A stretch of DNA of 64,000 nt from Tupaia tana. Taxonomy: Eukaryota > Chordata > Mammalia > Scandentia > Tupaiidae. Both the position numbers and the translations under genes were made by a program. Shown piece by piece: positions 33,600 through 43,728 of this stretch. The stretch is from positions 31,028,877 through 31,092,876 of the forward strand of contig JAKSZU010000016.1 in NCBI GenBank assembly GCA_026018925.1. Reading direction: 5' to 3'. Positions within the stretch are counted from its first letter, which is position 1. Every line of letters starts with the position of its first letter. The notes below the pieces were generated by a model, which had not been told where the DNA came from, did no database searches, and worked only from the letters and a program-made list of their open reading frames with translations.

Positions 33600-33671
33600 T
33601 CCCACATGGTCTAGTGGTTAGGATTCCTGGTATTCACCCAGGCAACCCGGGTTCGACTCCCGGTGTGGGAA
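33600..33671 (+). tRNA. tRNA-Glu(TTC)-like sequence, A33 in place of U33, no terminator
   Basis: 72 nt fold as a full cloverleaf: acceptor TCCCACA pairs with TGTGGGA, anticodon stem CCTGG/CCAGG, T stem CCGGG/CCCGG, A box 'tggtctagtgg' and B box 'ggttcgactcc'. The anticodon loop is TATTCAC, giving anticodon TTC. Sequence and anticodon match vertebrate tRNA-Glu(TTC) as I know it, but the near-universal U33 is A. No run of four T follows; only 11 bases separate the tRNA end from a SINE. An exact 9-base repeat, 'atgcaatca', sits 6 bases upstream of the tRNA leader and again just after the SINE's A tail. The unit therefore looks retroposed and the gene may be inactive. Confidence 0.85.
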
Positions 33672-33682
33672 TGCCATCATTT

Positions 33683-33950
33683 GGGACCAGCAGTTAGCCT
33701 AATGGCTATGTTGCTGGAATCCCATGTAGTCGACTGTGGTTCGAGTCCCGGACCTAGTGGCTTAAACTCACGCCGGGCATGTGTGCGTGCATGCCTGATA
33801 TCCCAAGAGGAGAATGGAGGAGAAGGGATTGTGGCGTGGCCACCCCCCCCCCCCCGGGGGGTGATTTCTCGCTTTCTGTCTCTCTGTCTCTCTCTGTCTT
33901 TCTGGCGAGCACACGCGCCCTATAGTCAAAACCACTCAAAAAAAAAAAAA
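33683..33950 (+). mobile_element. Family 1 tRNA-SINE fused downstream of the tRNA-Glu-like unit
   Basis: Starts 'gggaccagcagttagcctaatgg', long form with an extended C/G hairpin (14 C then 6 G) and a 13-A tail. Its left flank 'atgccatca' (33671-33679) matches the right flank 'atgcaatca' (33951-33959) in 8 of 9 positions, whereas 33585-33593, before the tRNA, matches in 9 of 9. Confidence 0.95.
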
Positions 33951-34074
33951 ATGCAATCAAAGTACATCTGTGTAAAATGTGTTTTTAAATTGTTATTCTG
34001 CTAAATTATAAGCTGTAAATATGATCAAAATGGAAAAAAAAAGAAACAAATAGGTTAAAAATAAATAAATAAAG

Positions 34075-34290
34075 ACCATCAGCAGCAGTGATGCAGTGAT
34101 AACATAAAACTCTGTGATGCTCAATCAAATGGAAAGGTCCAGATTTGTGTCTCAAGGTCGTCTTGCACATGCTGGGCCCACGCTTGTGCACCTATACTCT
34201 GGGCTGACTAGCTGAGGCTGGAGATAGATTGTGGCATGAAGACCATAATGAGGGTGACTCTCTCTCTAAAGAAATAAAATAGACTTAAAA
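34075..34290 (+). mobile_element. Family 2 SINE
   Basis: 'gaccatcagcagcagtgatgcag' head, 'gtccagatttgtgtctcaagg', 'gctgactagctgaggctgg', 'gattgtggcatgaagacc', CT-rich end and 'aaataaaat' tail. Confidence 0.75.
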
Positions 34291-35069
34291 ACGATACAAT
34301 ACACAAAAATAAAATGTTATTTAAATCCCTAGTTGGGGTTGGGATTGTCAAGCATATGTAAATATATAACAGGTTTAAATAATTTTAAACATATTTGTTT
34401 AAAATATGAAAACCTTAGAAACACCATTGCAATCATTTTCTTTGCTCATTCTATTGGTAAATAATAGTGACTCTTGGTTGCAATAGTAGCTTATTTTGTT
34501 CACAATGATTTTCACTCCAAGTGTGTTAATGTTTGCTTGACAGAAAAGAAAAGAATGATTTTGAAATAATACATATTTTTTACCTTATTAGTAACAGCTC
34601 ATAAAAAGTTGTTCTATTGCTGGTGCAAAGTGACTTTTAAATATTTGTAGCAACAGATCATACTTTTCCTGTAGTTACGAGTTGCTGGCCCTGAAGAACG
34701 TTTTCATGTAGTTAGTTACACTCTGCCTTTTATCTGTAGCCAGACCTTCCTTTTAAATCACTGTGGTTTCAAGTGTGGGGAAGACTGTTGTTGTTGGGTT
34801 TCTGCTTTTTTAAAAACATTTTATTTCTTAATTGGGGGAGGTGTGGGTCAGAGTTGAGATGATTTTTCTCTGAACTTCTTCCAAACTGTCTGTGGCTTAG
34901 ATGCCTCAAACCGAATTCAGCATCCAGGTGTGGTATTCTTACTATTTAAGACCTTGTCAGCCTGTAATGAGATGAGACATGTCTTCATTTGCTGCTTAGT
35001 AGAACTTTTTTAGATAAATATGACTAGACTATAGTCTAAGGGCTTTCACCTTGACTGTCATTGTACATT
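34291..35069. other. Unassigned sequence
   Basis: Nothing recognised in about 780 bp. Confidence 0.45.
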
Positions 35070-35093
35070 TTAATTGTCAGAGGGCACATGCAC

Positions 35094-35135
<42 letters not shown>

Positions 35136-35327
35136 ATGTCTCAGTGGAGGGAGGTCATGCCACAATCCCTGTCTCCTCCATTTCTGCATGCTGTATGGAC
35201 TTGGCACGTAAAAGTGCTTGGCTTTTTTTTTTTTTTTTTTTTTCAAGTTTACAGAGCTGGGATTAGAACTGCAGTTTTGGCCATGTAGAATTTGTCTTCC
35301 TTAACCGCTACACTATGGGATTGGCCT
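35070..35327 (-). mobile_element. Family 1 tRNA-SINE, old, with (GA)n and internal T run
   Basis: The (GA)n at 35098-35130 is the CT-rich part in antisense. 'ccacaatccctgtctcctcc' follows; an unusual 20-T run at 35223-35242 interrupts the body before the head remnant 'ccgctacactatgggattggcc'. Confidence 0.75.
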
Positions 35328-35399
35328 TTCATTGTAGTTTTGAGTCAAAAAGAGAAATCAACAAGCTAATAGATTTATTAGTCTTAAAAAATCTCTTTC

Positions 35400-35890
35400 A
35401 CAAAAGTCTCTTTTTGTTGTTAATTAGTACCACTGTCTATGGTTAAATACCAAAGTACTCCAAATTACAGTGGCTTCATACAGTTATTTTAAAGATGATT
35501 TATAGATTAGGAATTTGAGAAGAGTTTGGATGTTTCATCACTAAACTGGAACTTGAACTGGGCAGACTGACCTGGACAATCCATTTTGAAGAAGGTGTCT
35601 TCACTCATATGGGGGATACTAACATACACCTTGGCCCCTTTCTCTCTTCCAAATGGCTTTTCCTTCTCTACTTCTCTCTAAATGGCTTGTTTTTCATAGC
35701 TTAACCTCTAGGAAGGGCTTAAATTCTTTCAACCAAAACAGTTCTAAAGAACTCCAGGGAAAGAACAAGTTAGATGGCAACCCTCAAAGTCAACAGATTA
35801 TGGTCAGAGCAAGATCCCTCAAATGTGGCAAATTCCATCAACCACATTGTGGTAGAAAAGAAATACATTTGGGGGTGAGGAGGAAAAATT
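35400..35890. repeat. Possible ancient interspersed repeat
   Basis: 'ccaaattacagtggcttcatac', 'gaacttgaactgggcagactg', 'tcttcactcatatggggg' and 'ccatcaaccacattgtggtag' match, loosely and in order, a very old repeat that reads 'cttagtggcttaaa...tttgggcagg...cactcatgtggctg...cacattctattggtc'. An 83-codon open frame here lacks other support. Confidence 0.35.
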
Positions 35891-35936
35891 CATGCCTTAA
35901 TTAACTAAAAGTTACTTTTTCTATTCATATGATTCA

Positions 35937-36021
35937 GGGCTGGCAGGTAGCATGGTAGTTGAAGGTGCTGGACTCCCACATGGCCTACCGTGGTTCGATT
36001 TCCGGACCTGGTGGCTTTCTT

Positions 36022-36058
<37 letters not shown>

Positions 36059-36110
36059 CTGTCCCTATCAGGTCAAATTTAAATAAATAAATATATAAAT
36101 AAATAAAATT
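35937..36110 (+). mobile_element. Family 1 tRNA-SINE, short form
   Basis: Head 'gggctggcaggtagcatggtag', B box 'ggttcgatttccgg', then 'acctggtggctt' directly into (TC)n and the characteristic tail 'ggtcaaatttaaataaataaat'. Confidence 0.88.
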
Positions 36111-36204
36111 AAATAAAATAATTCTCTATTAATATGATTAACACAATCATTTTTGCTTCCCTGTAAATGGTAGTATTTGAAAAGGGAGTATAAAGACATT
36201 TTGT

Positions 36205-36400
36205 GTGCAAGTATGTATGTATGTGTGTGTGTGTGTGTGTGTATGTAGTTTTAATATATAATATTATATGTATATATACATATATAATATACAATTATAT
36301 AATATATTATGTATACACATACATAGAGATAATATATATTTATAAGCTTTATATATTTAAAACTATATGTGTATATACATATATATATATATATATAAAG
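36205..36400. repeat. Compound (TG)/(TA) microsatellite
   Basis: 'gtatgtatgtatgtgtgtgtgtg' leads into nearly 150 bp of TA/TATAC text; strong potential to form cruciforms. Confidence 0.9.
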
Positions 36401-36424
36401 TTATACATATTAATGATGCTCTCT

Positions 36425-37529
36425 TTCTCTGTGAAACCCCATTAGAGAAAATACTTTTGCTTTACCTTTAACTTTTTCTATAGACTTCACGCTTTGTATT
36501 TTCCATACGATTATTTCCTGTGCATTTACTTTCCAAAATTGAACTCCATATATTATGTGGAAGGTGGTGTTCTACAAGCCTTGTAAACAGGAGTCAGGCT
36601 CTTGGGCCCTATGAACTTGAGCATCTACAATTAAGCTAGTTGCATCAAGCACAATCATGAAATATGATTCATGTGTACAATAAGAATGACAAAACCTCTT
36701 TCCATCTAGCTAAATTGCAAGGAAACTTGTAGTCTACCTGAGGCTTCTTTTAAAATAAATAAATCCTTGAAAAGTGAAAAAAACAAGCTGGTGCTACTAC
36801 AGACGCAGCAACCAAATTTATATCTTATGTAAGAAAGCGTATCTTAGAAAAAATAAATTAATGTAAGAACTGATTAGAAACCAATCAATTTCCTAGTGAT
36901 ACAGAAGAGGCAAATAAAAAGCTATGCTGGGATGTCCACAGGGGACTCCCGTGAAGAACCCTATTTAAACCCTGTGTTATGTATATGATACATGCTTGAC
37001 CCTCTATATATGTCACGTAAGAGGAAGTAGTTGAGAATTTTCAATAGAATCAAATCCTCATAAAATACACACTAATAACTAAACATAATTAAGATACTTA
37101 AAGAGACCTTAAAACAAATCTATTTGAAGGATCTGCTTAAACAATAGATTAGACACAACTAAAGAGAGAAGGTGTAATTTTAAAGATTGTTTTAAGGCAA
37201 AGAATCCTAATTGTCCAGATTTAAAATAAGAAGTGAATACATGAACTGAAGACTTCACCAAACCCCAAACAAGAGTAATATGAACACACATCTGGCAAGA
37301 ACGAAATGAATGTAGCACTTCAAAGGCAAAGAGAAAAATCTGAAAACTTGGGAAACAACGGGTCACCTGTTTTCTTAAAAAACATAATCACTATTAGGCT
37401 GACAGAAACAGAAATCGGGAGTAATATTTTCACTGGGCTCAGGGAAAATTATAGCATAGTTTTTCAAGAATTTTGCATTGGCTGTCATTCAAACTTGAGG
37501 AGAGGATGTAAGTATTTACCACTCTAACC
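36425..37529. other. Unassigned sequence
   Basis: Small open frames on both strands overlap at 37109-37527 without splice support. Nothing recognised. Confidence 0.4.
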
Positions 37530-38140
37530 AGTTTTTATTTTGAACATTTCTAAACCTTCAGAAAAGTTGTAAAAGTAATGAATATTGTATATGGATTAGC
37601 TGGAATGTCAATCATTAACATTTTTATACTAGTTTTTCCTTTTGTTCTATTGATCAATCATCTGTCTGTTTTCACATATACCTTTTTCTTGAATCATTTG
37701 AGAGTCTGTGGCATACTCATGAAATTCCACTCCTAAATACTCAGTATATCTTTCCTAAAAACAATGATATTTTTCTTTGAAGCCATAATACCATGATCAC
37801 ACTCTAGAAAACTAATAGTGACATAAATAATACAGTAAAATACATGCATTATGCAGTCCACACTCAAGCTTTCTTCATTGTGTAATAATGTCTTTTATAG
37901 TTGTATATATCCAGAATCATCCAAAGTCCAATAAAAATTGTACATTACATTTGGTTGTCATGTCTCATTTTAGTTTCTTTTGATTTAGAACTGTTCATCT
38001 GTTTTGTCCTTTTTTTTGTCTTTGACAGCTAGAGAGTTCAAGACTAAGTCAGTTTATTTATACACTGTCACTCAATATGAATTCATTCTATTGAAAAATA
38101 CATCAATTCATTGAAAACTTTCTCATCCTTTGATATAGCC
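37530..38140. mobile_element. Old L1 3' UTR-like (L1ME type)
   Basis: 'cagaaaagttgtaaaagtaatg', 'aatcatttgagagtctgtggc', 'actcctaaatactcagtata', 'aatgtcttttatagttgt' and 'ttggttgtcatgtctcatttta' keep the order of a familiar old L1 3' UTR. Confidence 0.6.
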
Positions 38141-38214
38141 TCGTTGTTCTCAGCTGTATGTTGTAATATTGTTTATTCATTTAGATAATTTCCATTGTTT
38201 TTACGTCGAACATA

Positions 38215-38442
38215 GTTTAGAGGGTATTTCACCAGAGAGAGAACAAGGGAGAGAGAAAGTACATCCTCGTGGGGAATGGTCAGACTAAAATACTTCCTTC
38301 TCCATTTCACCTTTCTTTTGAGATTTTAGGCAGACATGCTCAAACACCCAGTGTCCATTGTGATTTACCAAGTCCTTATGTCTGGGACTGAAACTGCACA
38401 GTTTTAGCTCATGTAACCACCAGGCAATGGGCTTGCCCCAGG
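38215..38442 (-). mobile_element. Family 1 tRNA-SINE, old copy
   Basis: 'gagggtatttcaccagagagag', 'cctcgtggggaatggtcag', 'ttttgagattttaggcagac' and head remnant 'accaccaggcaatgggcttg'. Confidence 0.7.
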
Positions 38443-38639
38443 TGTTCCTCCCTTACCATCTTCAGAACCCCGTTTCATATTTGTATCTCTTTAAAATTTT
38501 TTTTCCTATAGTTTGGAGATGTTTACTCCCAGAACACTATCAAACGTAAACCTACTAGGAAAACCTGAAGTTGTACTACTTTTTCACCTTTGTATACATG
38601 TCTAGATGTTCAATTTTAAGTTCTTTTTGATTCATCATC

Positions 38640-39090
38640 TAAAAACAACTTAAGTTTTTGAAATGGAAAATATTTCAAAAGTAAAACTTCATAGAACAGT
38701 ATAACAATATGTTTGGAAAACTCATACACTTCTCTGTATTTCTATCTCATTTCCACTGATACTTTGGCAAAGCTTGAACACACAGAAACACACCTATGTA
38801 TATTCTTCTTTCTAGTTTATAATGAATGGTACCATACTATGCATATGAATAATAGTAATATACATATTTGTATATATTTACATATACACACATAGATACA
38901 CAGATATATGTACGTATAGGTCCTTCTTCTTTCAAGTAGTTTTCTATTACAAATAACAATGTAACAATAAAATATCATGTGCAATATTTTCCATATTACT
39001 AGAGGTACACCCTCAGAACAGACTCAGAAAAGTAGTATTCTGTATCAAAGGACAACTTTCATTAAGAAATTTGTTTTAAAGAAAAAAGTT
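38640..39090 (-). mobile_element. Possible old L1 fragment
   Basis: 'ggtaccatactatgcatatg', 'attacaaataacaatgtaacaataa' and 'agaggtacaccctcagaac' loosely match antisense of old L1. Weak. Confidence 0.35.
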
Positions 39091-39094
39091 TGCA

Positions 39095-39300
39095 AGGAAG
39101 ATAGTATGATAGTAGTGTGGGTTCTAATACAACTTTGTCACTTACTAGCTGTGAAATTTCGGAAAATTACCCAAATCAGATTTCTATCAAAAGAGAAGAG
39201 TAAAATTTACTTCATTAGGATTGTCATAAAGAGTATGGAAAGTGATGTAAATAAACATAAATCTCCTTATGCAATGTCTACCTTTTAGTAGATGCTTATA
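39095..39300 (+). mobile_element. MIR SINE
   Basis: 'ctttgtcacttactagctgtgaaatttcggaaaattaccc' (in parts), then 'tttactt..aggattgtcataaag' and 'taaataaacataaatc' match MIR in order. Confidence 0.7.
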
Positions 39301-39639
39301 AGTGATAACTACTATGAAACTATATTGACAGAGGTCTTTATATATTTTACTATAGGGTTAAATATTTAATCAGCTTTGTTAAACCGAACTCTAAAGTATA
39401 GATTTATCTTTATGAATTTCTTAAATGCAAAATTGTATTCTGAGCATTCTCACATTACTGTGACAAATAAAATTACATTTATACACTAAGGCAAATGTTT
39501 TCATATGACCATATATGTTATCACTCTAAAATATAACAAAAACATTAAGAAGCATTTCAAACAACATTAAGATAATTCAACTCTTTAAAAAAATGCTATA
39601 GTCCCTTCCAGTTTCATAAATATCTATGTTTTAAAACAT
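39301..39639. other. Unassigned sequence
   Basis: Nothing recognised. Confidence 0.45.
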
Positions 39640-39862
39640 GGGTCAGCAAACTAGCCTTTGGGCCAAATCTGGCTGTCACCTTTTTTATAAATAAAGTTTT
39701 GTTGGAACATTGCCACATCCATTTGTATATATTTTGTCCAAGGCTGCTGTCATGCATTCATGCTTTCAGGATTGAGTAGCTGCAACAGGGCGTATTGATT
39801 ACATGTCCTGCAAAATTCGACATGCTTATTCTGGTCCTTTACAGGAAAAGCTTACTAACTCC
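39640..39862. mobile_element. hAT-type MER element
   Basis: 'gggtcagcaaactagcctttgggccaaatctggc' (in parts), 'ataaataaagttttgttggaac', 'ttgagtagctgcaacagggcg' and 'ggtcctttacaggaaaagctt' follow a well-known short DNA transposon with inverted ends ('ggtcagcaaact' / 'agcttactaactcctg'). I do not recall its exact library name. Confidence 0.8.
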
Positions 39863-41154
39863 TGCTTTAGAATATAATATATAATGATTGCTACTTTTGT
39901 TGGAAGTTCTAAAGGGAAATAAAACAATTTGGGAGTGGGCAATGGTATGAAAAGTAAAAAAAGAAGTCAATGAATTTCTATCTTTGCTGACTTGGAAGTC
40001 TTTACAGTTACATGAAGTTGAGTATGTGATTTTTAAAAAACAAAAAACAAATGCATACTCCAGTTTAATCCACAAACCTTACAAGATACACCTTTTATAT
40101 CACCAATTAATCTTCCAACCACCAGAAACAACCACTTTTCTGATGCTTTTCCCTCTATTATAGTACTTATTAATTAGAACATCATATAAGTAGATTCGTA
40201 TCAAATAAATTATTTTGCTTAGTTTCTTTCACACATCTGAATATCTGTGAGTATGTGATTAAAAACTGTTCTTCATGACTTTCTATTTCAACTCTATGTT
40301 GGGGATGTTTTGTGATTTTTTTTTTTTTTTGCTTTCTCTTCCCCCACACCCCCACCACAAAACCCAAAAGAAAATATACTGCTCATTAGGATATGTAGAA
40401 ACTGGGGCATGACTGATTTCAAGACGTCACAGAATTTTATTGCTGATATTTCAGGTTTAGATACTCAAAATTGGTTATTTTATGGAAAATACTAAATCTA
40501 TGATGATATAACAAAAAACATGAAGGAACTCCTGTCCTGCTTTTGTTAATATAAACTTGCATTACTTCCAATGTGTTTCACTGTAAGTTTCCAGAAGGAA
40601 ACTCTTCAAGTTTTCTTCCCAAAACAATTAAAGCCTGACATTTTAGGAAAAAAGAACAGATTTCAATTAAACCATTTTTTTTGTGTGCAAGAGGGAATGG
40701 GAGTGAGGGAAAAACATGCCAGAAAGTTTGCAGAGCTGAAAGAATAGAGATGGAATAAGTGAAGGTGCCCAGATAGAAAAGAATATTTGATTGAATAGTG
40801 GTTAAGTCCTTCTGCAGGCAATCTATATAATTCTATAGGGATCCCACAGTCTTTTCAGTGAAAATCCTGGGAAGCAAGCAATATGATGCACTAATGCATG
40901 TTGCCCTTTCAGTATGAAATTAGAGAAGAGAACACCAGGGTAATTTGCAAGTGAGATTCATGTTTAGAGAGAGATATTCTCTAAGAGAAGGGCAAAACTC
41001 ATACTAGTAAGCTACAAAGGGTCCTAGAAGTATCAAGCATAACTGCCTCATTCTAAAGTTTAATAATTAGGTGCTCACAAACTATAGTCCATGTAAATAG
41101 AACATTGACAATTAAAATATTTTGCATATAAGTTTGGTGTGTACCTATCTTAAA
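39863..41154. other. Unassigned sequence
   Basis: Part of 40100-40260 may be old L1 antisense ('taattagaacatcatataagtag'). A short T run at 40315-40331. Nothing else recognised. Confidence 0.4.
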
Positions 41155-41314
41155 TGCATTGTGGCAATATAGACACTCAAAAGTACACCAAAATTGTTGA
41201 GTTTATAGTAAAATAAAAATATCAGTGAGACCTTTGCATTGTGGCAATAAAGATACTCCAAAGTACACCAAAATTGTTGAGTTTATAGTAAAATAAAAAT
41301 ATCAGTGAGACCTT
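41155..41314. repeat. 80-bp tandem duplication (2 copies)
   Basis: Copy 1 at 41155-41234 and copy 2 at 41235-41314 align end to end without gaps and differ at only a few positions, all in the first third ('aatatagacactcaaaag' versus 'aataaagatactccaaag'). No SINE or TSD is involved. Confidence 0.95.
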
Positions 41315-41470
41315 GCAATTCATTGAGGTTTCTGAGCCTTAACTTTTTCATCTGCAAGAAGAGAATATAATACCTATCTTGAAAGACTATTGTAAGAACA
41401 AAAAGAATTAGAAAATGCTGTGTAAACCTATAAACACATTACAATTATTGATGATGATTATTATAACAAA
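41315..41470 (+). mobile_element. MIR SINE fragment
   Basis: 'gagccttaactttttcatctgc', 'aatataatacctatcttgaaag' and 'gctgtgtaaacctataaacac' follow MIR. Confidence 0.65.
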
Positions 41471-41659
41471 TATTGACCAGTTGATATATGGACAATTAAA
41501 AAATTCATGGGGTTCATAACATTTTATTGCCAGAAATTAATTTAAATACTATCTAATTTCTTCACCTAATGTTATATATAAACAAATTTAGCAGTAGAAA
41601 TATGAAATGCTGTACTCAAAGCCATGCAGTTAAAAGCCTATTATGAGCTAATTTTTTGT

Positions 41660-42850
41660 ACTAAACTATGATTGACAAATAAATGTTATACATATATACA
41701 GTGTACAAGAGGATGTTTTGATATATTTATACATGTAAAATAGTTAAATCAAGCTAATTAACATATTCGTCACCTCACATGCTAGTCATTTTTGCTGTGA
41801 TAACATTTAAAACCTACTTTCTTAGCAATTTTCAAGTATACAATAATCAACCGATGTTTATGGAGATTTACTCTATACCAGTATTTTTAAAATTTTTATT
41901 TCTATTTCTTTTATATATTCAATTACATTACTTAGCTTATAAAGTGAATAATCCAACATGTGTAAATTTCTCACCAGTCCAGTTCACCATACTAGAAAGT
42001 TACCTTCAACAGATAATAATTCATTTCTTTGTCCAATAGATGCCTTGACTCTCTATTTTTCTCCTTAATGTCCTTCCTCAGACTCTACTCCTTCATCTGG
42101 TATTCATAACCATTTACACTGTTTCTATAACCTTTAGTCATTCAGTTTCAGCCATAGAGTGCAGATACTCAGTATATATTAAGTGGAGACATACAATGTC
42201 TCTCCTTCATCACCTGGCTTGCTTCACTCAGCAGTAAATCTTCCATATTCATCCACTTTCTGCCAAAAGCCGGGGTCTTGTTGTTTTTTATGGCTGAGTA
42301 GTATTCCATAGAGTATATGTGCCACAGGTTTTCAATCCATTCATCTGTTCATGGGCACTTGGGTTAGTTCCATGTCTTAGCAATTGTGAATAATGATGCC
42401 ATAAACGTGGATGTGCAAGCACTTCTCCGATTAAGAATTCTTCTCTCCTTTGGGTAGATACCAAGAGGTGGAATTGCTGGATCATATAGTAGTTCAATTT
42501 CTAGGTCTTTCAGGAATCTCCAAATTGTTCTCCAGAGTGGCTGGACCAATTTACATTCCCACCAGCAGTGTAGGAGAGGTCCTCTTTCACCACACTCCTG
42601 CCATCACTTATCATTTTTTGTTGTTTTAATCTTAGTCATTCTGACTGGGGTTAGGTGGTATCTCATTGTGGTTTTGATCTGCATCTCCCTTATAATGAGG
42701 GATGATGAGCATTTTTTCATATGCCTTTTGGCTACTCGTATGTCTTCCTTAGAGAGTGATTGTTTTTTTTTTTTTCAACTCATTCTCCTATCCTTTTAAT
42801 AGGGTTAATCACTTTTTTCAGGACAGCTGCTTGAGTTCCTAGTGTTATAC
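41660..42850 (-). mobile_element. L1: full 3' UTR and ORF2 C-terminal end
   Basis: The antisense 3' UTR starts near 'aaactatgattgacaaataaatg' and runs through 'ggcttgcttcactcagcagtaaatc'. From about 42290 the minus strand encodes the ORF2 C-terminal region, recognisable from 'YDPAIPPLGIYPKE' and 'LFTIAKTWN'. Stops and frame breaks show it is dead. It ends against the SINE at 42851. Confidence 0.88.
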
Positions 42851-43078
42851 TAGTCTTTTTTGTTTTTGCCATAGGGCACATGTGCTCTCCAGAGACAGAG
42901 AGAAGGAAAGTGAGAAATTGCCCCCAGGGAAGATGGCCACACAGTAATCCCTTCTCCTCCCAGGAGTTCAGGCATGCATGCACAGGCACCAGGCATGATT
43001 TTCAAACCACCATTGGCTCAAACAATGATCAGCCATTTGAGAGTTTAATGCCTTAACCATCACACCACCTGATAACCC
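42851..43078 (-). mobile_element. Family 1 tRNA-SINE, old copy
   Basis: 'ttttttgtttttgccatagggcacatg', hairpin 'cccccagggaagatggcc', 'ccttctcctcccaggag' (part of the body deleted), head remnant 'ttaaccatcacaccacctg'. Confidence 0.85.
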
Positions 43079-43094
43079 CTATGCCAGTTCTTTT

Positions 43095-43270
43095 TCTCAT
43101 ACATGTCATCTCTTTCAATACTCATAGCAATTCCATAAGATAGGTGAATCAGTATTATTTCTATTTCACATATGTCATATCTAAGGTATGATAAGGCTGA
43201 AAAAGTTTTGTCGCTCCATAGCTAATAAGCACAAGGGCTGCTATTCAAAGTTGGCAGGCTGTCCAAGGTC
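43095..43270 (-). mobile_element. MIR SINE fragment
   Basis: Antisense MIR: 'caatactcatagcaattccataagataggtg' (in parts), 'tattatttctatttcaca', 'gctccatagctaataagc', 'ctattcaaagttggcaggctg'. Confidence 0.7.
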
Positions 43271-43425
43271 CCCTAAACTCTCAATTCCCTGATCTTTTTA
43301 TACTTTCATAGTTTCCAGAGTCTACAGACTCTTGTATTTCTGTATCAATTATTCAATGCCTGTTAGTCAGTCAGAGTAGACAGTGGCATTTCCTTGAAAA
43401 AGAAAAAAGTAAACACAAGCAAACA
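43271..43425. other. Unassigned sequence
   Basis: Nothing recognised. Confidence 0.4.
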
Positions 43426-43444
43426 AAACACTTCATAATTTTTT

Positions 43445-43709
43445 TTTTTTTTTTGGAGAGGTTTTTTCGCTATAGGGCGCCTGCGCTCGCCAGACAGACA
43501 GACAGAGACAGAGAGACAGAAAGCGAGAAATCACCCCCCAGGGGGGATGGTCACGCCGCAATCCCTTCTCCTCCATTCTCCTCTCGGGATCTTGGGCACG
43601 CACGCACACGCGCCCGGCGTGAGTTGTAAGCCACCGGGTCCGAGACGCGCACCGCGGTCGACTACGTGGGAGTCCAGCGACATAGCCATTACGCTAACTG
43701 CTGGTTCCC
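43445..43709 (-). mobile_element. Family 1 tRNA-SINE, young copy, 19-bp TSD
   Basis: Close to consensus and the most CpG-rich copy. 'aaacacttcataatttttt' occurs at 43426-43444 and 43710-43728. A perfect duplication plus intact CpGs mark it as among the youngest in the window. Confidence 0.97.
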
Positions 43710-43728
43710 AAACACTTCATAATTTTTT

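Noticed and set aside
36205..36445. Tyr/Ile-rich frames around the TA repeat
   Set aside because: Product of the dinucleotide repeat.
42288..42549. Minus-strand frames containing YDPAIPPLGIYPKE
   Set aside because: Not a host gene; this is the L1 ORF2 C-terminal region with frame breaks and is annotated as L1.
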